64,000 nucleotides of DNA, from NCBI GenBank assembly GCA_013297745.1, contig JAAFIM010000006.1, positions 27,929-91,928 on the forward strand, in the 5' to 3' direction. The notes beneath the pieces were generated by a model that was given only the letters and a program-made list of their open reading frames with translations, did no database searches and had not been told where the DNA came from. Below are positions 56,016 to 64,000 of the stretch, one piece after another. The position numbers and the translations under genes were made by a program. Every line of letters starts with the position of its first letter. Within the stretch, counting starts at the first letter, position 1. This DNA comes from Chitinophagales bacterium. Its GTDB lineage: Bacteria > Bacteroidota > Bacteroidia > Chitinophagales > Saprospiraceae.

Positions 56016-56606
56016 ATGCAAATTTTACGTTTTCCTGATGATACAGGCGGACAAAACGAAGAAGAAAAAGTTTTGCCCATAGAAGAAAAAGGTGCAGCCA
56101 AAGCTTATCGCAACGATAACCGCATCGCGCGTATGGATATTTCGGAATCTTGCAAAGAAGACCATCGGTTTATGACCCGCTACACGCGCAAAGATGCCGA
56201 AGATTTTCTAAAAAAAGATTATATTTATCTACAAAAGCGGGTAATTATGCCCTTTGCTATAGTGGAAGAATATCCTTTCAAGAAGAAAGCCAGCGATAAA
56301 GATGTACCCGATGCCAAAAACTCCAATGTGGATATGGGGATGATTATAGCTATAGGACGCTTGCCCAAATGGAAAAATATCATGCATCAATTGGACGAAA
56401 GTGCTTATATTTTGGGCGAATGCGCTTACATACATCGGGGCAAATACGATATTGGCGACCTCAAACCGCATATTGCGTTAGTTATTCATAAAAAGTATAA
56501 AACGATTAAACCGATAGATATTCGCGATTTGTTTGACCCGATTAAAAACGAGTTGCAAAACAATGCGCCTTGTGTGGTTTATAAAGAATTTCCTAAGCCA
56601 ATATAG
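56016..56606 (+). CDS. Hypothetical protein
   Basis: A 196-aa soluble protein (MQILRFPDDTGGQNEEEKVL). The middle contains a DHRFMTRYTRKDAEDFLKKD helix and a strand-rich part (IIAIGRLPKWKNIMHQLDES). No signal peptide or membrane segment. I do not recognise the family. It stands alone between terminators. Confidence 0.6.
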   Translation: MQILRFPDDTGGQNEEEKVLPIEEKGAAKAYRNDNRIARMDISESCKEDHRFMTRYTRKDAEDFLKKDYIYLQKRVIMPFAIVEEYPFKKKASDKDVPDAKNSNVDMGMIIAIGRLPKWKNIMHQLDESAYILGECAYIHRGKYDIGDLKPHIALVIHKKYKTIKPIDIRDLFDPIKNELQNNAPCVVYKEFPKPI

Positions 56607-56620
56607 TTTTATCTTATAAA

Positions 56621-56655
56621 AGTTAATCTTTATCTAAAAGATTAGCTTTTTTTAG
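56621..56655 (+). terminator. Terminator after the 196-aa hypothetical gene
   Basis: AGTTAATCTT pairs with AAGATTAGCT (one G-T pair), loop 7 nt, followed by TTTTTT. Confidence 0.8.
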
Positions 56656-56718
56656 TTTATATTAACAAAGGGGTTGTATTTTGCGTTTTTTATCATTTTT
56701 ACAACAAAAAATATCATT

Positions 56719-58119
56719 ATGTTGAAGAAGTTTTATCTTTTAGGTTGTTTCTATGTGTTGGCTTATAGCCTAAACGCTCAAAATCCACAGTGGGAAGGCG
56801 ATTGGTATGGAACTATGGATGTAGGAATGATTAAGTTGCCGCTTGTTTTTCATATTAAACAGGAAAATGGGGCTTGGGCAGGCAATATGGATAGTCCTAA
56901 AGAAAAAAAGTTTGGGCTTAAATTCAAATCGGTAGAAATTAATCAAAATCGGATAACGATTGAGTTTAAAGATATAGAAGCTGCTTATATCGGCGATTGG
57001 GAAGAAGAATCCCAAACAATTAGCGGCCAATGGAAACAAGGGCAATTGATAAATTTGAATTTAAGCCGTCAGCCTGTAGAAGAGGAAAAACCCAACCGTC
57101 CGCAAGAGCCTACTGTTTTTGATTATGAACAGCAAGAAGTGCAAATTTATAACCCCAAAGCTAAAATTAAACTTTTCGGCACTTTGTCTTATCCCAAAAA
57201 TGGTAAAAATTTAGCCACTGTTTTGCTAATTTCTGGCAGTGGAGCGCAGGATAGAGATGCCAATATGTTGGAACACAAACCTTTTTTGTTGATAGCTGAC
57301 CTGCTTACGCGCAATGGTTTTGCTGTGTTGAGAATGGATGATAGGGGCGCGGGCAAATCTGAAACCAACAACAAAGCGATGACTGCAGCTGATGTGTTGC
57401 AAGATGTTGAATTTTGTGTGCAATGGTTGCGAACCCAGCCTCAAGTAAATCCCGCTAAAATTGGGCTTATTGGGCACAGTGAGGGGGGAATAGTTGCGCC
57501 TATGTTGGCAGCCAAAGATAAAAAAATTGCTTTTGTGGTGATGTTGGCTTCTCTGGGGGTGGATGGGCGCACATTATCTATCCAGCAAGTAGAGGAAATA
57601 ATTTATGCTGCTGGTTATCCAGCCAATTTGCGGCAGGCGATCAAAGATATGCAAATCGCTATTATAGACTTGGCTATCCGCAAAAAAAACAAAAACATTA
57701 GTTTTCAAGAGTTGAAAAGTGCTATGGAACCAGCTTTGGCTGGGCTTAATGCAGAAGAAAAGCAAATGCTTAATTATACAGACGAGAATATCCAATCTTC
57801 TTTAGCTGCTGTAAATAGCCATTCTTTCCGATACTTTTTAAATATAGAACCCAAAAAATATCTACCTAAAGTGAAATGTCCAGTTTTGGCACTTCACGGC
57901 AGCCGAGATATACAGGTCAAAGCTGCCCCTAATTTGGCTGCTATACAAACGCTGTTGGAAAAGGGCAAAAACCCCAATTTTAGCTGCCAGTTGTTACCCA
58001 ATCTCAACCATTTATTTCAAACTTGCCAAAATTGTACGCTGGAAGAATACGCAACTTTAGAGGAAACTTTTGCACCAGAAGCATTAGATGTTATCTTGCA
58101 ATGGGTGAAAAAGTGGTAA
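56719..58119 (+). CDS. Secreted alpha/beta hydrolase
   Basis: Start at ATG 56719 (MLKKFYLLGCFYVLAYSLNA), giving a signal peptide; the longer frame from 56674 adds A/T-rich residues. The mature ~445 residues begin with a small beta domain of about 110 residues (QWEGDWYGTMDVGMIKLPLV), then an alpha/beta hydrolase with LLISGSGAQDRDAN, the nucleophile elbow GHSEGG, LALHGSRDIQV (acid) and PNLNHLFQ (His). Esterase or peptidase activity in the periplasm is likely; the substrate is unknown. Confidence 0.85.
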   Translation: MLKKFYLLGCFYVLAYSLNAQNPQWEGDWYGTMDVGMIKLPLVFHIKQENGAWAGNMDSPKEKKFGLKFKSVEINQNRITIEFKDIEAAYIGDWEEESQTISGQWKQGQLINLNLSRQPVEEEKPNRPQEPTVFDYEQQEVQIYNPKAKIKLFGTLSYPKNGKNLATVLLISGSGAQDRDANMLEHKPFLLIADLLTRNGFAVLRMDDRGAGKSETNNKAMTAADVLQDVEFCVQWLRTQPQVNPAKIGLIGHSEGGIVAPMLAAKDKKIAFVVMLASLGVDGRTLSIQQVEEIIYAAGYPANLRQAIKDMQIAIIDLAIRKKNKNISFQELKSAMEPALAGLNAEEKQMLNYTDENIQSSLAAVNSHSFRYFLNIEPKKYLPKVKCPVLALHGSRDIQVKAAPNLAAIQTLLEKGKNPNFSCQLLPNLNHLFQTCQNCTLEEYATLEETFAPEALDVILQWVKKW

Positions 58120-58224
58120 TTTTCTGGAGTTACGCTTGAGGTTTAATTTTAGTACAAAATAGCTATAAGTTAAATCGGGTAGAAATTTTTTTTTAACGGC
58201 TTGCGCCTAAAAAATTTATTTTCT

Positions 58225-58250
58225 GTACTTTTTTGATGGCAAAAAAGTAC
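58225..58250. repeat. GTACTTTTTTG hairpin, copy 1
   Basis: GTACTTTTTTG (58225-58235), 4-nt loop, CAAAAAAGTAC (58240-58250), followed by CAAAAAA. A related hairpin lies at 59052-59077 inside a shared ~60-bp context beginning TTTTTTTAAC(G/C)GCTT. Confidence 0.85.
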
Positions 58251-58486
58251 CAAAAAAGCCAACGCCAACCCCGAAGGGCTCCCGTCAGGAAAAAGGCGTT
58301 TCCTTCAGGAGGGCTTCGCCGTGTTTGCGTTGCAAAAAAGCTACTGCCCTCGCTGCGCTTGGTTGGTCGTCTTTTCGCGACATACGCTGGTTTTGGCGTC
58401 TCACGGCGAAAATTTAGCTTTTCAACTTGACTTTTATCACAAAATAGCTCAAGCGTAATACAGAATTTATAAAGTGAGTGTGTAAT

Positions 58487-58660
58487 AGCACGGGGTTTTA
58501 CACCCCGTGCGGTAGATAAAATAAACCTTATTAGTGTTGGGTTTTACACCCAACACACCAAAAATATACATATTTTATAAAATTTTATTCTTGCGTTGGG
58601 TGTAAAACCCAACGCTAATAAGATTTTTCACCGCGTGGGGTTTTATACCCCACGCTCTCG
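58487..58660. repeat. Cluster of four covarying hairpins
   Basis: AGCACGGGGTTTTACACC followed by CCGTGC; GTGTTGGGTTTTACACCC followed by AACAC; GCGTTGGGTGTAAAACCC followed by AACGC; GCGTGGGGTTTTATACCC followed by CACGC. Arms vary together while the centre TTTTA(C/T)A or TGTAAAA stays. Carried within the 606-bp element. Confidence 0.85.
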
Positions 58661-58814
58661 CTTATTTTTATAATTATAGTGCAATATCTCTTATTACACA
58701 CTTACTTTTTAAATTCTGTATAACTCCAGTAATTTTTTTATTTTTATCCAATCCATAAGCTACGATTATGTATTAAGAACAATTTATTTGAGATTATAAT
58801 TTGCGTTGCAAAAC

Positions 58815-58934
58815 GTATCAATAGCGTGGTGTTTTACACCCCACGCACAAAATCAGATAAAAAAAACAGTTTTTTTCTTTGTTTTATTATAAAATTATTG
58901 CCGCGTGGGGTATAAAACCCCACGCTATTGATAC
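58815..58934. repeat. Hairpin-pair element related to the MITE core
   Basis: GTATCAATAGCGTGGTGTTT onward (58815-58846) is the inverse of the stretch 58903-58934 that ends CCACGCTATTGATAC, with one mismatch region; each arm also folds on itself. The CAATAGCGTGGGG core matches the centre of the MITEs at 12187 and 27239, but outer arms and termini differ. Confidence 0.85.
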
Positions 58935-59051
58935 ACAACATATAATTTATATTAGATATTATATAGAATAAGTATTTAAGGGTAGGAACTTTATAAAAAA
59001 CTTGGGCTTGCAATTTTTTTTAACCGCTTACGCCTAAAAAATTGTTTGTTC

Positions 59052-59077
59052 GTACTTTTTGCAGGCGCAAAAAGTAC
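59052..59077. repeat. GTACTTTTTGC hairpin, copy 2
   Basis: GTACTTTTTGC (59052-59062), loop AGGC, GCAAAAAGTAC (59067-59077), followed by CAAAAACGCC. Related to 58225-58250. Confidence 0.85.
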
Positions 59078-59090
59078 CAAAAACGCCTTG

Positions 59091-59216
59091 TTTCAGGGAG
59101 GGCTTCGCCGTTCTACAAACTTGTTCGCTCCGCTTGCTAAAGCTGCGCTCCGTCTCACTTCCTACGGGAGGGCTTCGCCGTTCAAACAGTGTAGAACGGC
59201 GAAGCCCTCCCTGAAA
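59091..59216. repeat. 26-bp perfect inverted repeat
   Basis: TTTCAGGGAGGGCTTCGCCG continuing to TTCTAC (59091-59116) is the exact inverse of 59191-59216. The 74-bp spacer holds another GGGAGGGCTTCGCCGTT (59166-59182), and GGAGGGCTTCGCCGT also occurs at about 58298 in the neighbouring element. Confidence 0.9.
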
Positions 59217-59293
59217 CTCAACGGATTAGTGTAGTTACGCGCTCCGCGCGATTATTCACTTTGTTTTTGTCTACTTATTTATCATTTATCTCT

Positions 59294-61735
59294 ATGAAAT
59301 TTTTTACACATTTTATCACCCTATTTTTAATTTTTTATACCAATCATTATCTAAATAGCCAAGTACAAACCTCAATTATTCGCGGGCGGGTGGTAGATAA
59401 AGAAACTAAAATCGCCTTAAAAAAAGCAACTGTGGAGCTATTGGGTTTTTCTCCTGCTCGCACTGTAGAATTAGACCCAGAAAATGGTCAATTTGAGTTT
59501 TTGGATGTGCCTTTGGGGCGTTATCGGGTACAAGCCCGTTCAGAATTTTATGAAAGTTCTACTTACAATAATTTGTCGGTTGTGGCGGGTAGAGAGGTTT
59601 TTATCACGATAGAAACCAGAGAAAAAATGGATGTAGGGCGAAAAGACCCTTTCAAAGAAAGTGATTTGATAAATCCTAAAAATATGGGGCAAAATCCAGT
59701 AGCTTTGAAAAAAGAAATTATTTTGATGGAAAATACCATAGGCGAACAACCCTTTGATGCCGACAAATTAAATCGCTTTTCTGGCGGGCGTAACGATGTG
59801 GCGCGCTTGGCGGCAAGTTATGCTGGTATAGCCAATTCCAATGATAGCCGCAATGATATAGTGGTGCGCGGGGCTAGTCCTTTGGGTTTGCAATGGCTGG
59901 TGGAAGGTATTCCTGTCCAAAACCCCAATCACGTTGCTGCTATAGGCACTACTTCAGGCTTTTTTCCCATTTTGAACGTCAATGTAATAGACAATTCAGA
60001 TTTTCGGATGGGTTGTTTCTCTGCTCAATATGCCAACGCAACGGCGGGTATTTTTGATATAAAATTTAAACAAACCAATGTAAGCAAAGCTTCGCTAACA
60101 GCCCAACTTTCTATCAACGGGGCTGAGTTGATGATAGAGTCTCCTTTCGCCAAAAAAAGAGGCAGCGTGGTGATTGCAGCGCGTTATTCGCTGCTTAGGT
60201 TTATGGCTTTTGTGCCGCAAGTGTTCGGTTTTGGGGCGGTGGCTTTGCCTACTACCAAAGACTTAAATTATAAATTGTTTTATCGCTACAAAAGTGCAGA
60301 ATATAGCCTATTTGGGTTTTATGGGGATTCTTATTATGAAGGATTGGCTAGCCAACAGGATACAAATAGCGTTTTTTTGCAAGACACAGACGCAGATACG
60401 CGCTGGGCGAATAAAAACGTACTTTTGGGGGCTAAATTGCGCTATTTTTTCAATAATAAAACTTATATGCGTTTGTCTGTGGGTAGCAATATAACTTATG
60501 CTGATGTAGCCAAACAATTTTATCAATACCAAAACGATTCAGCTGTAGCTTCTTATAAGGGCTTGATTTCTACCAATACCCAGATTACTTATTCGGCCAA
60601 CGGGTTTATCAACCACAAATTTAGCAACCGCGCCAATATGCGCTTAGGGTTTTTGTATCAACGCGCCAACTATGCTATGTACGAGTTGGAAAACCGATAT
60701 AATTTTTTTCCGAGTACTCGTTATGATTTTATTGGCGATACAGATTTTGCTCAATTTTATGCCCAAAGTGAGTATAAAATTTCATCCAAACTAAATTTTC
60801 AGTTGGGGCTTGTTGGGCTTTATTATAGCCTGAATAAAGAGTTTAATATAGAGCCAAGGGTTAATTTGACTTATTTTATCAAAGATAAGCACCAAATCAA
60901 CTTTGCTTATACCATCCAGCACCAGACCATAACCCCGCGCTTGGCTTTTTTGCAATTATCTAGCTTTGATGCGATTAGCGGCACAACCCAAACAGACCAC
61001 AGCAATCAACAGTTGCCATCTTTGGGCAATCACTATGCTATGGCTGAATATATTTATCAAATTACAGACGCTTGGCAACTTAAATTAAGCCCTTATTATA
61101 AGCATTGGTTTAGGTTGCCTGTGCAGGCTAACGCAGCTTCTGGGTATTCGTTTTATAACGCAGATGGGGATTTATCCTATAGCAATCCCGATTTTGCCCT
61201 CGTTAGCACAGGCACAGCCCAAAATTATGGGGTAGATTTTACCCTTAATCATTTTTTTAGAAAAGGGTTTCAATTGTTGGCTTCCACCAGCTATTTTCAA
61301 TCTACCTACAAAGGTTCGGACGGGATAAAACGCAACAGCCGCTTTAATCGCAATGTTATCAGCAAATTACTGCTGGCGAAAGAATGGACAATTAGCCAAC
61401 GGAGAAAAAATACTTTTTTTATAAGCAGCACTTTCACCTATGCCAACGGCGAACATTATACCCCAATAGATGCCAATCAATCGCAGATATTTGCTAATGA
61501 GGTATTTAGTGGAGATTTTTATTCGGCACAAACACCTTATTATTTGCGTTGGGATGCCAAAATAGGGTTTAGATTTAACGGAAAGCGCAGCAATCACTAT
61601 TTTTATTTTGATGTGATGAACCTAAGCAATCAAATGAATGTTTTTACCTACCGTTATGATATTTCAGAGCAACAGATTAAGCCGATTTATCAATACAGAA
61701 GACTTTTAGAGTTTTTTTACCGATTTCAATTCTAA
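59294..61735 (+). CDS. TonB-dependent receptor with carboxypeptidase-like regulatory domain
   Basis: Start at ATG 59294 (MKFFTHFITLFLIFYTNHYL, signal peptide); a TTG further upstream is less likely. The 813-aa protein has an N-terminal carboxypeptidase D regulatory-like domain (IIRGRVVDKETKIALKKATV, about residues 30-110), a plug (NDIVVRGASPLGLQWLVEGI) and a barrel ending in FFYRFQF. Substrate unknown. No SusD partner is adjacent, so it is not a typical Sus pair. Confidence 0.9.
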   Translation: MKFFTHFITLFLIFYTNHYLNSQVQTSIIRGRVVDKETKIALKKATVELLGFSPARTVELDPENGQFEFLDVPLGRYRVQARSEFYESSTYNNLSVVAGREVFITIETREKMDVGRKDPFKESDLINPKNMGQNPVALKKEIILMENTIGEQPFDADKLNRFSGGRNDVARLAASYAGIANSNDSRNDIVVRGASPLGLQWLVEGIPVQNPNHVAAIGTTSGFFPILNVNVIDNSDFRMGCFSAQYANATAGIFDIKFKQTNVSKASLTAQLSINGAELMIESPFAKKRGSVVIAARYSLLRFMAFVPQVFGFGAVALPTTKDLNYKLFYRYKSAEYSLFGFYGDSYYEGLASQQDTNSVFLQDTDADTRWANKNVLLGAKLRYFFNNKTYMRLSVGSNITYADVAKQFYQYQNDSAVASYKGLISTNTQITYSANGFINHKFSNRANMRLGFLYQRANYAMYELENRYNFFPSTRYDFIGDTDFAQFYAQSEYKISSKLNFQLGLVGLYYSLNKEFNIEPRVNLTYFIKDKHQINFAYTIQHQTITPRLAFLQLSSFDAISGTTQTDHSNQQLPSLGNHYAMAEYIYQITDAWQLKLSPYYKHWFRLPVQANAASGYSFYNADGDLSYSNPDFALVSTGTAQNYGVDFTLNHFFRKGFQLLASTSYFQSTYKGSDGIKRNSRFNRNVISKLLLAKEWTISQRRKNTFFISSTFTYANGEHYTPIDANQSQIFANEVFSGDFYSAQTPYYLRWDAKIGFRFNGKRSNHYFYFDVMNLSNQMNVFTYRYDISEQQIKPIYQYRRLLEFFYRFQF

Positions 61736-61742
61736 ACCGTTT

Positions 61743-63344
61743 ATGTTTTATACCCAAAAATTGCCTTTGTACGCTGTGCCCCAACTTGCGCATACGGACA
61801 GGGCTTATGCCCAACAGCAGCCCAATTTGAGCGCATTTTATCCTCACAAACCCGAATTAGGCACATTTGAACAGCTTATTCAAGACAAAAAAGCAAGCTA
61901 TCAACCCAGCACAAGGCAGGTTCTCACCCAAGTGTTGCGCCAGCAGTACACAACTATAGCAGACAATAGCCAAGCGTTAGCAACTATAGATTTGCTCGCA
62001 CAAGAGCAGAGTTTTACCGTTTGCACGGCGCACCAACCTTTGCTATTTACGGGACCATTATATTTTATTTATAAAATAGCAGCAGCGATTAAAACCGCTC
62101 AAGAGTTGAAAAAGGCTTATCCCCAATATGAATTTTTACCCGTGTATTGGATAGGCAGCGAAGACCACGATTTTGACGAATTGAACCATTGCCATATTTT
62201 CGGTAAAAAAATAACTTGGACAGACCAGCAGGGCGGGGCAGTGGGAAGTTATGATACCCAATCTTTGGCAGAAGTGGTGGAAAATTTGAAAACTATCTTA
62301 GGTAATTCGCCTGATTATCAACCCATTATCGCCCAAATAACCGCCGCTTATTTGCAAAAAACAACCTTTGCCCAAGCTACTTTCGCCTTTGTGCACGAAT
62401 TGTTTAAGCACACGAATTTATTGATTTTAGACCAAAACCAGCCCGAGTTGAAACGGTTATGTTTGCCCCTGTTTTTGGACGATTTGCAACAACAAAGCAG
62501 TTATAATTTGGTTAATCAAACCACTCAAGCCCTGAACGAAAAAGGGTTTAAAACCCAAGCTGCGCCCCGCCCTATCAATTTATTTTATCTATTGCCCAAC
62601 CAAAGAGAGCGGTTGGTTTTTGAACAAAATCAGTATAAAGTGCTGAATACGGATATTGTTATTCCCAAAGAGGAGATAGAAACGTTTGTAAATGAGCATA
62701 TTGCGCAAATAAGCCCCAATGTAATTTTGCGCCCTTTGATGCAAGAGACGGTTTTGCCCAATTTGGCTTATATCGGCGGTGGGGGAGAAATCGCCTATTG
62801 GTTGGAGCGGAAATCGCAGTTTGAGTTTTATCAAATCCCCTTTCCTATGCTCATCCGCCGCCCTTCAGCTTTGTTCGTGGATAAAAACAGCAGCGAAAAA
62901 ATGCAAAAATTTGCTTTTGAATCCGATTTTTGGTTTGAAAGTGCGGATGTTATCATCAAAAAATTTTTGACCGAAAACAGCAGCGAAGATATTAGCCTGA
63001 CAGGGGAAAAAGAGCAGGTGAAAAATTTGTACGCGCAAATTATGAGCCAATATCCGCGCCTTACGGCACAGTTGGGCAATGCTATACAAGGGCAACAAAC
63101 TACAGTAACCAACCTATTGAATACGCTATCGGAGAAAATGACCAGAGAATTAAAGCGGTTGGAGGCTGAAAATGTGCAACAAATCGGCAGAATTAAGGAA
63201 AAGTTGTTCCCTAATCAGGGGCTACAGGAAAGAACCGATAATTTTATCCCATTTTATGCCAAATATGGGGCTGATTTTATCAATTTTTTGATAGCGCAGT
63301 TTGAGCCGTTTAACCCCACTTTTTATATTTTTAGCGAACAATAA
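61743..63344 (+). CDS. bshC: Bacillithiol biosynthesis cysteine-adding enzyme BshC
   Basis: A 533-aa BshC: CTAHQPLLFTGPLYFIYKIA, YEFLPVYWIGSEDHDFDELN, and the C-terminal coiled-coil/Rossmann pattern (LIRRPSALFVDKNSSEKMQK; FIPFYAKYGADFINFL). It adds Cys to GlcN-malate in the last step of bacillithiol synthesis. It starts 8 bp after the receptor gene, so they may be co-transcribed. Other bsh genes are outside the window. Confidence 0.93.
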   Translation: MFYTQKLPLYAVPQLAHTDRAYAQQQPNLSAFYPHKPELGTFEQLIQDKKASYQPSTRQVLTQVLRQQYTTIADNSQALATIDLLAQEQSFTVCTAHQPLLFTGPLYFIYKIAAAIKTAQELKKAYPQYEFLPVYWIGSEDHDFDELNHCHIFGKKITWTDQQGGAVGSYDTQSLAEVVENLKTILGNSPDYQPIIAQITAAYLQKTTFAQATFAFVHELFKHTNLLILDQNQPELKRLCLPLFLDDLQQQSSYNLVNQTTQALNEKGFKTQAAPRPINLFYLLPNQRERLVFEQNQYKVLNTDIVIPKEEIETFVNEHIAQISPNVILRPLMQETVLPNLAYIGGGGEIAYWLERKSQFEFYQIPFPMLIRRPSALFVDKNSSEKMQKFAFESDFWFESADVIIKKFLTENSSEDISLTGEKEQVKNLYAQIMSQYPRLTAQLGNAIQGQQTTVTNLLNTLSEKMTRELKRLEAENVQQIGRIKEKLFPNQGLQERTDNFIPFYAKYGADFINFLIAQFEPFNPTFYIFSEQ

Positions 63345-63422
63345 GGACAAAATGGAACTTTAAACTATCTATTTTGTTATCAACGCCGATACCCATTTTA
63401 CTAACAGTTTAAAATATAAAAA

Positions 63423-63974
63423 ATGAACTTTATAATTTTTGATTTAGAAGCTACTTGTTGGGAAACAGAGCAAGAATCACAAGGCAAAACGCAAGAAATC
63501 ATAGAAATAGGCGCGGTCAAATTGGATGAAGACGGCAATGTCATAGATACTTTTGGCAAATTTATCCGCCCCGTAGCACATAGCCAGTTGAGTGCTTTTT
63601 GTACCAAATTAACGACCATAACTCAAGTAGATGTCAATAGAGCAGCTTTGTTTGTGGACATAATAGAAGAGTTTAAAACTTGGATAGGTTTATACGATGA
63701 TGAAGAGTATTTGCTTTGTTCGTGGGGATTTTTTGACCAAAGAGCCTTGGAACGCAATTGCAAATACCACAAATTAGACTATGAATGGACTCAAGCTCAT
63801 ATCAATCTCAAAGAACAATATCCCAAAATTGTGGGCACTTACAGAAGTATAGGGCTCAAAAAAGCGGTCGAGCGCGAAGGCTTTGAATGGGAGGGTATTC
63901 ACCACAGAGGTATTTCGGATGCTATCAATTTAGCCAAAGTATTTGATAAATATCTCAATCAATGGGCTTATTAA
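63423..63974 (+). CDS. DEDDh 3'-5' exonuclease (RNase T/ERI-1-like)
   Basis: A 183-aa exonuclease. The DEDDh residues are visible: FDLEATCWE (D, E), CSWGFFDQRAL (D), HHRGISDAINLAKVF (H, D). Closest in appearance to KapD/ERI-1-type exonucleases acting on structured RNA 3' ends; DNA proofreading is the alternative. Stand-alone; the remaining 26 bp to the window end are non-coding. Confidence 0.9.
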   Translation: MNFIIFDLEATCWETEQESQGKTQEIIEIGAVKLDEDGNVIDTFGKFIRPVAHSQLSAFCTKLTTITQVDVNRAALFVDIIEEFKTWIGLYDDEEYLLCSWGFFDQRALERNCKYHKLDYEWTQAHINLKEQYPKIVGTYRSIGLKKAVEREGFEWEGIHHRGISDAINLAKVFDKYLNQWAY

Positions 63975-64000
63975 GTTCTAGAAATAACAAAACCTATTGC

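Larger units (their letters stand above)
58124..58729. mobile_element. Non-autonomous element, 606 bp, 7-bp target duplication
   Basis: The ends CTGGAGTTA (58124-58132) and TAACTCCAG (58721-58729) are inverted, and the direct repeat TAATTTT flanks them (58117-58123 and 58730-58736). Inside are a long imperfect inverted repeat (CAGAATTTATAAAGTGAGTG region at 58462-58485 with the region ending near 58718), a GTACTTTTTTG / CAAAAAAGTAC hairpin (58225-58250) and four GGGGTTTTACACCCC-type hairpins. No transposase frame. The left repeat overlaps the stop codon region of the hydrolase gene. Confidence 0.7.
58730..59293. other. Repeat island without genes
   Basis: About 560 bp between the 606-bp element and the SusC-like receptor gene. 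It contains a long hairpin pair (58815-58934), a GTACTTTTTGC hairpin (59052-59077) and a 26-bp inverted repeat (59091-59216). Open frames here consist of repeats and are not genes. Confidence 0.65.

Noticed and set aside
58233..58430. 65-aa open frame in the repeat island
   Set aside because: It consists of the GTACTTTTTT hairpin and the GGAGGGCTTCGCCGT repeat; composition is Arg/Lys-rich and not protein-like.
59046..59234. 62-aa open frame before the TonB receptor gene
   Set aside because: It lies wholly within inverted repeats (59052-59077 and 59091-59216) and its protein reads as repeat translation.
1..64000. tRNA or rRNA genes
   Set aside because: No cloverleaf with a 3' CCA context and no rRNA-like stretch was noticed on reading the intergenic regions; a tRNAscan run would settle this.

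Overview
This window is about 64 kb of chromosome from a member of the Bacteroidota, probably Cytophagales-like (lineage assigned with low confidence). The evidence is promoters of the TTTG-N19-TAnnTTTG type, a type IX secretion plug protein (DUF5103), FKBP lipoproteins resembling gliding proteins, TonB receptors with carboxypeptidase-like N-termini, bacillithiol synthesis (BshC), moderately low GC and weak Shine-Dalgarno signals. I saw no tRNA or rRNA gene, CRISPR array or transposase.

Positions 1-16.8 kb hold most of an extracellular contractile injection system (eCIS, Afp/PVC/AlgoCIS-like): sheath, three gp19-type tube proteins, a DUF5908 (Afp6-like) protein, VgrG-like spike, PAAR tip, gp25 wedge, Afp11-like and Afp12-like baseplate proteins, and a fibre-like protein. 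The AAA+ ATPase, tape measure, LysM adaptor and tube cap are not in the window. Sheath and first tube gene form a separate unit with a consensus promoter and a strong terminator, which fits their high copy number. Between the fibre and the Afp12-like gene (11.3-13.4 kb) lies a decayed accessory region. It has a 115-bp near-identical duplicated coding segment followed by different C-termini, a frameshifted SUKH-like immunity gene, and a 238-bp MITE-like element inserted in that gene.

16.8-36.9 kb is mainly housekeeping: T9SS plug protein, AI-2E/PerM-type permease, glycosyltransferase, recR, a HEPN gene with an unrecognised partner, rbfA, a LolC/E-like permease, acyl-CoA dehydrogenase, a C39-peptidase membrane protein beside a second MITE copy, a UbiA prenyltransferase, a sugar-nucleotide epimerase, a ribonucleotide reductase operon with an interposed WYL-like protein, and a lipoprotein/beta-barrel pair behind a structured leader with a possible leader peptide.

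36.9-58.1 kb continues with nrnA-like phosphoesterase, two double-FKBP proteins, a TPR-like lipoprotein, metH, an unknown acidic protein, a TonB receptor, holA, two small secreted Cys paralogues, argB, terC, a secreted protein, asnS and a secreted alpha/beta hydrolase. 58.1-59.3 kb is a gene-free repeat island with a second type of non-autonomous element. The end carries a TonB receptor, bshC and a DEDDh exonuclease.

A recurring theme is a dispersed family of perfect hairpins whose arms vary in a compensatory way around a TTTA/TAAA-type loop, at about 12.2, 27.3, 44.7, 46.0, 58.5 and 58.8 kb, partly carried by the MITE-like elements.
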